A stretch of DNA of 39,556 nucleotides from Oxalobacteraceae bacterium (GTDB taxonomy: Bacteria; Pseudomonadota; Gammaproteobacteria; Burkholderiales; Burkholderiaceae_D). Made by a program: the position numbers and the translations under genes. The notes beneath the pieces were generated by a model, which ran no database searches, had not been told where the DNA came from, and worked only from the letters and a program-made list of their open reading frames with translations. Where the stretch lies: NCBI GenBank assembly GCA_947466695.1, contig CANIFC010000005.1, positions 1 through 39,556 on the forward strand. The letters are read 5' to 3'. Of the stretch, positions 34,491 to 39,556 are shown one piece after another; the first letter of the stretch is position 1; every line of letters begins with the position of its first letter.

Positions 34491-35807
34491 ATGGCATTAT
34501 TTGATCACTTTCTCATGATCGCCTTGCTAGTTGCAATCAGTGCTTTTTTTTCTATGGCAGAAATTTCACTGGCGGCCGCCCGCAAAGTGAAATTACAGAC
34601 ACTCGAAGCCGAGGGTGAATCGCGGGCGACCAAGATATTGGCGCTGCAATTGCAGCCTGGACACTTTTTTACCGTAGTACAAATCGGCCTTAATGGCGTA
34701 GCGATTCTCGGTGGTATCCTTGGTGAACAAGCCCTGACACCTTACTTTTCCAGTGTCTTTCATGCTGTGTTCGGCTATAGCGACTGGGTCAACACCGCCA
34801 GTTTCCTGAGCTCCTTTGTCTTTGTCACCTCCTTATTCATTCTGTTTGCCGATCTCATCCCTAAAAAAATGGCGATGATCGCGCCAGAAGCGGTGGCCAT
34901 GAATGTGGTCGGTCCGATGATACTGTGCGTGCGCATCTTCAAGCCCCTGGTATGGATTTTTAACGGCCTGGCGAACATGATTTTTAAGTTGTTCAATCTC
35001 TCTACCACCCGCAACGAACAAATCACCTCCCACGATATCTATGCCGTAGTCGATGCCGGCGCCGAAGCGGGCGTGCTGCAGGCCCGCGAACACCGCATGA
35101 TAGGCAATGTGTTCGAGCTGGAAAACCGCACCGTGCCATCAGCCATGACACAGCGTGACAGCATCGTGTATTTCAGCTTGCAAGACAACGATGTCGTGAT
35201 CCGCCAGAAGATCGCGGAACATCCTCACACCAAATTTCTGGTCTGTGACGGTCAAATTGACACCGTGGTCGGTTATGTCGAGTCAAAGGATATTCTCAAG
35301 CGGGTGCTGACCAACCAGGCGTTTTCCAAAGTACAGGAACTCTCGCTGCGCACGGTCCTGGTCGTGCCAGATTCATTGACGCTGTCCGAGGTACTGGAGC
35401 ACTTCAAGGGAACGCGCGAGGATTTTGCCGTGGTGCTCAACGAATATGCGATGGTGGTGGGAGTCATCACGCTCAATGACGTTCTCAGTACGCTCATGGG
35501 TAACCTGGTGCACCCCTTCCTGGAAGACCAGATCGTCCAGCGTGATGCCGACTCGTGGCTGATTGACGGCGCGACGACAGTCGAAGACGTTTGCCGGGCG
35601 TTGGCCATCGACGAATTACCCGATCAGGAATTCTACGAGACCATTGCCGGCTTCATGATGACGATGCTCAAGAAAATTCCCAAAAGGACAGACTGCGTAT
35701 TTTTTGGCGGTTATAAGTTTGAAGTCGTCGATATTGATCACTACCGGATCGATCAACTGCTGGTGGTAAGGCATAATTCCCAGGCACCAGGGGTAACGGA
35801 AGATTAA
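34491..35807 (+). CDS. CorC/HlyC family membrane protein (CNNM/DUF21-CBS-CorC domain)
   Basis: 438 aa from the ATG at 34491, which has AAGGAG at 6 nt; the frame is open from 34455. The N-terminal CNNM/DUF21 membrane domain (about 1-190) begins with ALLVAISAFFSMAEISLAAARKVKL and contains LFADLIPKKMAMIAPEAVA. Two CBS repeats follow (about 205-335, from SAMTQRDSIVYFSLQ to VGVITLNDVLSTLMG), then a CorC_HlyC domain (about 350-435) with DSWLIDGATTVEDVCRAL and FFGGYKFEVVDIDHYRIDQLLV. Relatives are Mg2+/Co2+ transport or resistance proteins. The actual role of this copy, ion efflux or regulation, is not known. Confidence 0.9.
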   Translation: MALFDHFLMIALLVAISAFFSMAEISLAAARKVKLQTLEAEGESRATKILALQLQPGHFFTVVQIGLNGVAILGGILGEQALTPYFSSVFHAVFGYSDWVNTASFLSSFVFVTSLFILFADLIPKKMAMIAPEAVAMNVVGPMILCVRIFKPLVWIFNGLANMIFKLFNLSTTRNEQITSHDIYAVVDAGAEAGVLQAREHRMIGNVFELENRTVPSAMTQRDSIVYFSLQDNDVVIRQKIAEHPHTKFLVCDGQIDTVVGYVESKDILKRVLTNQAFSKVQELSLRTVLVVPDSLTLSEVLEHFKGTREDFAVVLNEYAMVVGVITLNDVLSTLMGNLVHPFLEDQIVQRDADSWLIDGATTVEDVCRALAIDELPDQEFYETIAGFMMTMLKKIPKRTDCVFFGGYKFEVVDIDHYRIDQLLVVRHNSQAPGVTED

Positions 35808-35823
35808 GTCTGCCAATATCGTC

Positions 35824-35829
35824 TATAAT
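35824..35829 (+). promoter_or_regulatory. Possible -10 box for the YegD-like gene
   Basis: A perfect TATAAT lies in the 57-nt gap before the Hsp70-like gene, with no clear -35 box. Transcription would begin near 35836, leaving only about 11 nt before the ATG at 35847 but a normal leader before the ATG at 35865, and so favouring the latter. Confidence 0.35.
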
Positions 35830-35864
35830 CTGCGCCCTTTAGCAAGATGAATTCAGGACATTTG

Positions 35865-37151
35865 ATGTTGCAAGCATGCGGAGTAGATTTTGGCACATCC
35901 AATTCAACAGTCGGCTGGCACCAGCCGGGACAGGCCAGCCAGTCAGCACTACTGACCTTGGAAGACGATAAATATACCTTGCCTTCCGTGGTGTTTTTCA
36001 ATGCCGATGAAGACGAGGTCAATTTTGGCCGCGCCGCGCTCGCCTCGTATCTGGCTGGCTACGAGGGGCGCCTGATGCGCTCAATGAAAAGCCTGCTGGG
36101 CACCAGCCTGATCGACGGCCAGACCGAGGTGCAAGGCCGGGCACTGCCCTTCCGCCAGTTACTGGCAAGCTATATCGGCGAACTCAAGTCGCGGGCCGAA
36201 AAATCGTCGGGACAAGCCTTTACCCAGGCCGTGTTCGGTCGCCCGGTACACTTTATCGACGATGACCGCAAAGCCGATCGCGTGGCTGAAGATACGCTCA
36301 AGCAAATCGCCCGTTCAGTGGGCTTTACCGAAGTCGAGTTTCAATATGAACCGATTGCCGCGGCCATCGACTATGAGTCGCGCATCGACAAAGAAGAACT
36401 GGTTCTCATTGCCGACATCGGCGGCGGTACTTCGGACTTTTCGCTGGTGCGCCTCTCACCGGAACGCAGCCAGCATACAAACCGTCAAAGCGACATACTG
36501 GGCAATGGTGGCGTGCACATCGGCGGTACCGACTTCGACAAATACCTGAGCCTTACGCAGGTCATGCCCCTGCTGGGTTTGGGCGGAATACTCAACAACG
36601 GTACCGAAGTACCCTCTGCACATTATTTTAATCTTGCTACCTGGCATACGATTAATCTGCTGTACAGCCAGAAAGTGACGCGTGAATTGCAGGATATCTA
36701 CCGCGATACCGGCAACAGTGATTTACGGCTCCGTCTGGAGCGCTTCTTGCATCTGCTGGAGCAACGTGACGGTCACTGGCTGGCAATCAAAGCCGAAGAA
36801 GCCAAGATCATGCTGTCCGACCAGGACCGCATCAGCCTGCACCTCGATCGCCTGCGCAGCAAAACGCAGACGTCAGTGGAATGTATCCTGACGCTGGAAC
36901 AAACAGATTTTCAGTCAAGTATTGCCCATCTGATGGAGCAGATCGAGACCGCCATCAGACAGGTATGTATCAGTGCCGAGGTCACGGCACGAGAGATTGA
37001 TACAGTGTTTTTTACCGGAGGTTCGAGCGGCGTACGTGGTTTGCGGCAACGCATTTCTGCCATGTTGCCTGAAGCGAAGAAAGTCGAAGGGGACTTGTTT
37101 GGCAGCATTGGTGCCGGCCTGGGACTGGATGCCTACCGGCGATTTTCCTAA
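35865..37151 (+). CDS. yegD: Hsp70-family ATPase-domain protein, YegD-like
   Basis: 428 aa from the ATG at 35865, preceded by AGGA at about 9 nt; an in-frame ATG at 35847 is the alternative. Actin-like ATPase blocks are present: CGVDFGTSNSTVGW (phosphate 1), AVFGRPVHF, FQYEPIAAAIDYE, LIADIGGGTSDFSLVR (phosphate 2) and VFFTGGSSGVRGLRQ (adenosine). The protein ends after the nucleotide-binding domain, with no DnaK substrate-binding domain; length and layout match E. coli YegD. A central insertion (about 235-320) contains the NLATWHTINLLYS region characteristic of YegD. The function of YegD proteins is not established. No DnaJ or GrpE partner lies nearby. It follows the CorC-like gene by 57 nt on the same strand. 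Confidence 0.85.
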   Translation: MLQACGVDFGTSNSTVGWHQPGQASQSALLTLEDDKYTLPSVVFFNADEDEVNFGRAALASYLAGYEGRLMRSMKSLLGTSLIDGQTEVQGRALPFRQLLASYIGELKSRAEKSSGQAFTQAVFGRPVHFIDDDRKADRVAEDTLKQIARSVGFTEVEFQYEPIAAAIDYESRIDKEELVLIADIGGGTSDFSLVRLSPERSQHTNRQSDILGNGGVHIGGTDFDKYLSLTQVMPLLGLGGILNNGTEVPSAHYFNLATWHTINLLYSQKVTRELQDIYRDTGNSDLRLRLERFLHLLEQRDGHWLAIKAEEAKIMLSDQDRISLHLDRLRSKTQTSVECILTLEQTDFQSSIAHLMEQIETAIRQVCISAEVTAREIDTVFFTGGSSGVRGLRQRISAMLPEAKKVEGDLFGSIGAGLGLDAYRRFS

Positions 37152-37229
37152 TATTTTTTCCTGGCATCTGGCGGTGATCTGCGCTTGATCTGCCAGGAAT
37201 GATCCGTGCTCACCGTCGTCAGCACGACA

Positions 37230-37271
37230 ACTTTATCGCCGTTCCCACAAACACGGGAACAACGATAAAGT
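37230..37271. repeat. Interrupted 15-bp inverted repeat after the YegD-like gene
   Basis: ACTTTATCG-cc-GTTCCC faces GGGAAC-aa-CGATAAAGT across an 8-nt loop, so 15 pairs are broken only by a 2x2 internal loop. It lies between the convergent 3' ends of the YegD-like and Spy-like genes, 79 nt after the first. There is no T run on either side. A smaller hairpin (GTGCT/AGCAC, 37207-37225) precedes it. It could be a rho-dependent stop, an RNA end-protecting structure or a binding site. Confidence 0.7.
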
Positions 37272-37362
37272 ACACAATTTCATCGTTCACCGGCATAACT
37301 CAACATCTGAGTTACATAAATTAGGTAAATTACGTAACTTACATAGGTTGCCGGTGAAAAAC

Positions 37363-37914
37363 TTATTTGGCTACCTTGGATTGATCCGGAGCATGTTGCT
37401 TGCCATGGTGCTGGCGCTTTCCCTTGTGCCCCATGCGATGGCTGTCATCAAAAATCTTTTGTTGCTCAGGGGTCAGCACTGCATAAAATGCCTTCAAGGC
37501 GGTCAGTTGTTCCTGCATCTTCACCTGACGCACCTTGGCATGTTCCAGCATCGTTTCCATGCGCTCCGGTGTCGTCATGGCGTCCACTTTCTTGCGGTCC
37601 AGTCGCTCAGGCATCGGTCCCGGTGCACTTGCCTCAACAAAGGCTTTCCATGCAGGTTCCTGCTCCGGGGTAATCTTCATCTTGACATACAACTGGGCCC
37701 GTTGCCTGACCATTCTATCCTGCATTTTTTCGTACATTTTGGCGTGCTCATCGCCGCGCGGGCCATGCATGCCCGGCCCCTGTCCCGGAGCACCGGAACC
37801 GTACATGCCAGCTGCCGGCTTTTCAGGGCTGGCCGTCTGGGCGAACACGCTACCGGCCGCCGTCATTGCCACCACGGTCAGGCCGATGAAAAATTTATTT
37901 TTTAATGATTTCAT
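37363..37914 (-). CDS. Spy/CpxP-family periplasmic protein (LTxxQ)
   Basis: 183 aa. A signal peptide (1-25, cleavage after VFAQ) is followed by a Gly/Pro/Met/His-rich stretch (MYGSGAPGQGPGMHGP). Then comes a helical core with two LTxxQ-type motifs, MKITPEQEPAWKAF and AVLTPEQQKIFDDS, characteristic of Spy and CpxP. The C-terminal tail is basic and His-rich (KRQHHGKQHAPDQ), which may bind metal ions. Family members are ATP-independent periplasmic chaperones (Spy) or inhibitors of the CpxA sensor (CpxP). It is divergent from an OmpR-type two-component system, the same arrangement as cpxP with cpxRA in enterobacteria. Confidence 0.82.
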   Translation of the reverse strand: MKSLKNKFFIGLTVVAMTAAGSVFAQTASPEKPAAGMYGSGAPGQGPGMHGPRGDEHAKMYEKMQDRMVRQRAQLYVKMKITPEQEPAWKAFVEASAPGPMPERLDRKKVDAMTTPERMETMLEHAKVRQVKMQEQLTALKAFYAVLTPEQQKIFDDSHRMGHKGKRQHHGKQHAPDQSKVAK

Positions 37915-38046
37915 GATCTTCCTTCAAAGAGTTAGTCGGTTCAGGCAAACTATTGCGGTATTTGGTGTACCTTGCCTGAGCTGTGTTAGACAGGAATTAT
38001 ATTGCAGCATAATCATTACCTGCAAGTGTCGAAAAACTTCGTGTTT

Positions 38047-38061
38047 GTAACGTAATGTAAC
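38047..38061. promoter_or_regulatory. Candidate CpxR-like box: three tandem GTAAY pentamers
   Basis: GTAAC-GTAAT-GTAAC. The outer copies fit the enterobacterial CpxR consensus GTAAA-N5-GTAAA in spacing and in four of five bases. It lies in the divergent region between the Spy-like gene (start 37914) and the response regulator gene (start 38170), where a self-controlling CpxR would bind. This is a similarity by eye, not a tested site. Confidence 0.5.
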
Positions 38062-38169
38062 AAGCAGCTGCATTTGACGGCATGCAATGTGACATACTGT
38101 ACCAAGCGCATTTATTCATAACAAGCCGATACAACTCTGATGTTTTCCTGCAAGGAGACTGCACTGATA

Positions 38170-38907
38170 ATGAAAGCCATGGATACTCAAAGTAAAATTC
38201 TCATCATCGATGATGACCGCGACATTCGCAGCCTTCTGGCTGACTACCTCGAACTCAACGGCTACGCCACCATTACGGCTGCAGACGGAAATGCCATGTG
38301 GTTAGCGCTCAATGAGCACAAGTTTGACCTGGTCGTGCTTGATCTAAATTTACCCGGTGATGACGGGCTGACCTTGTGTCGCAACTTACGCGCCAAATCG
38401 AGCATGCCGGTCATCATGCTCACGGCCAGGAGCGAACCGCTGGATCGTATTATCGGGCTAGAGATGGGTGCCGACGATTACCTGCCCAAACCATTCGAAC
38501 CACGCGAGTTGCTGGCACGCATACGCAGCGTACTGCGGCGCACCTCGTCTTCGCAGCGCGACATTCACGGTGAACAAGCGCAGAAAATCAAGTTTGCCGA
38601 CTGGACGCTCGACCTGACCGCGCGCCATCTGCTCAGTCCCGAAGGAATGGTGATTGCGTTATCCGGGGCAGAATTTCGTATGCTTAACATTTTTCTGGAT
38701 CAGCCCAATGTGGTGCTCAACCGTGACCAGCTCTTAAATATCATGCATGGCCGCGATGCCGATCCATTTGACCGCTCAATCGATATTCAGATCAGCCGGC
38801 TACGGCAAAAATTGCGCGAAGATGCGCGCACTCCGCAGATCATCAAGACCGTGCGTAACGGTGGTTATGTGTTGGCAGTCACCGTCACGGCAGAATCGGG
38901 CGCATGA
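38170..38907 (+). CDS. OmpR-family response regulator (CpxR/OmpR-like)
   Basis: 245 aa from the ATG at 38170; AAGGAG lies 12 nt upstream, slightly far, and in-frame ATGs at 38140 and 38179 are alternatives. The receiver has the acidic pair IIDDDRD, phospho-Asp in VVLDLNLPGDDG, Thr in LTARSEP and Lys in YLPKPFEPRELLARI. The C-terminal winged helix ends with SIDIQISRLRQKLREDARTPQIIKTVRNGGYVLA, diagnostic of the OmpR/PhoB group. The stop overlaps the start of the kinase gene by 4 nt (ATGA). With a Spy/CpxP protein divergently encoded and a GTAAY box between them, it may control envelope stress genes, as CpxR does; OmpR-like osmotic control is the alternative. Confidence 0.9.
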   Translation: MKAMDTQSKILIIDDDRDIRSLLADYLELNGYATITAADGNAMWLALNEHKFDLVVLDLNLPGDDGLTLCRNLRAKSSMPVIMLTARSEPLDRIIGLEMGADDYLPKPFEPRELLARIRSVLRRTSSSQRDIHGEQAQKIKFADWTLDLTARHLLSPEGMVIALSGAEFRMLNIFLDQPNVVLNRDQLLNIMHGRDADPFDRSIDIQISRLRQKLREDARTPQIIKTVRNGGYVLAVTVTAESGA

Positions 38908-39556
38908 ACATCTTCAATTCCATGTCGGGACGGATTTTTACGATTCTGCTGCTAGGAGTGGTGAGTGCGACAGCGCTCACGTGGTGGCTGGCCTTTGGCG
39001 AAAGACAAAAAATAATTACCCAGTTTCGTGAGTCGCATGCAATCGAGCGCGCTGAACAGCTCGTCCTTGCGGTGGATGCGCTACCGGCCTCCAACCGCGG
39101 AACCTTTCTGGAAACCGCGCCACGTCTTGGCGTGCGGGTCACCACCTTACCGGAAGTGACCTCGGATGACACCCCCAGTTCACCTTATGCAGAAGCGCTG
39201 GGCGAGCGCCTGGGTAATAATTTTAAAGTCATCTCCCTGGCGCAAAAGCCGGAGGACTGCCCGAACATTACAAAAGACCGTGAGTCACGCTCGCAGCGGG
39301 CTCCCTGTGAGGCCCTGGGTATCACCTTGAACGATGGCAGCGCATTACGCTTGATGATCTTGCCACCGCGTAGTCCCATCCCCCCCTTGCATACCGATTT
39401 CATTTTATATCTGTTGCTGTTTCTATTCAGCATCGGCGTGCTGGCCTATCTGGTGTCACGCATGACAATGCGTCCTTTAAGCCAGCTGGCACAAGCCGCC
39501 ACCGACCTGGGACAAAACATTAATCGTCCAGCGTTGATCGAGCAGGGCACGACGGA
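38904..39556 (+). CDS. Sensor histidine kinase, N-terminal part (EnvZ/CpxA-like)
   Basis: The frame is open to the right edge of the window (217 codons visible). Residues 11-31 form TM1 (IFTILLLGVVSATALTWWLAF). A periplasmic domain of about 130 residues follows, containing two Cys (PEDCPNI and RAPCEAL) that could pair. TM2 (about 155-177, ILYLLLFLFSIGVLAYLV) leads into the start of a HAMP linker with MTMRPLSQLAQAATDLGQ. The kinase core lies outside the window. ATGA coupling to the OmpR-type regulator gene makes the two a cognate pair. The beginning of the periplasmic domain (FGERQKIITQFRESHAIERAEQLV) resembles EnvZ-like sensors of Burkholderiales. Confidence 0.85.
   Translation, partial: MNIFNSMSGRIFTILLLGVVSATALTWWLAFGERQKIITQFRESHAIERAEQLVLAVDALPASNRGTFLETAPRLGVRVTTLPEVTSDDTPSSPYAEALGERLGNNFKVISLAQKPEDCPNITKDRESRSQRAPCEALGITLNDGSALRLMILPPRSPIPPLHTDFILYLLLFLFSIGVLAYLVSRMTMRPLSQLAQAATDLGQNINRPALIEQGTT

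Overview
The window looks like a chromosomal segment of a Gram-negative betaproteobacterium, most plausibly Burkholderiales close to Oxalobacteraceae. This is inferred from gene content and protein character only, with no database search. The supporting traits are a minor-pilin operon, a Tat-exported HiPIP, a SorAB-like sulfite dehydrogenase, a PEP-CTERM protein, a cysTWA-cysB sulfate operon and DctA, with moderate GC in genes and AT-rich intergenic gaps. No insertion sequence, prophage, CRISPR array, rRNA or tRNA was recognised. I see an ordinary housekeeping and envelope region rather than an obvious new defence or mobile system.

Layout. 1-1268 (minus): type IV pilus minor pilins fimT, pilV and pilW, joined by ATGA overlaps; pilW runs off the edge. 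1269-2368: an AT-rich gap of about 1.1 kb without a convincing gene. 2369-2626: a small low-complexity lipoprotein. 2921-5046: tartrate/D-malate dehydrogenase with a divergent LysR regulator. 5106-7127 (minus): exported histidine phosphatase, HiPIP, nitroreductase. 7513-9933: bifunctional class A penicillin-binding protein. 10093-10752 (minus): PEP-CTERM protein with a possible sigma-54 promoter. 11229-15136: a phospholipid-related group, in which an HKD (PLD-type) lipoprotein converges and overlaps by 41 bp with a minus-strand run of PAP2 phosphatase, diacylglycerol-kinase-like lipid kinase and metallophosphoesterase. 15567-17196 (minus): SorA/SorB. 17411-19486 (minus): M28 peptidase and a DUF3617 protein. 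19750-23927 (minus): CHASE3-like hybrid histidine kinase translationally coupled to a REC-HD-GYP regulator.

24752-31284 (minus) is a sulfate assimilation locus. In transcription order it holds a second sulfate-binding protein with its own terminator, then a first sulfate-binding protein, cysT, cysW, cysA and the regulator cysB. On the plus strand follow a single-TM, TonB-shaped protein of unknown function (31584), dctA (32850), a CorC/HlyC-type membrane protein (34491) and a YegD-like Hsp70 relative without a substrate-binding domain (35865). The right edge is a Cpx-like arrangement: a Spy/CpxP-type periplasmic protein (minus) divergent from an OmpR-type response regulator and an EnvZ/CpxA-type kinase that runs off the window, with a tandem GTAAY box between them.

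Two themes link the window. One is envelope maintenance: pili, peptidoglycan synthase, lipid-remodelling enzymes, PEP-CTERM protein and the Cpx-like stress system. The other is sulfur and C4-dicarboxylate use: sulfate import, sulfite oxidation, tartrate/malate oxidation and DctA. The least expected sequence-level pattern is the repeated occurrence of short tandem duplications (7-14 bp, 2-5 copies) in many separate intergenic gaps.
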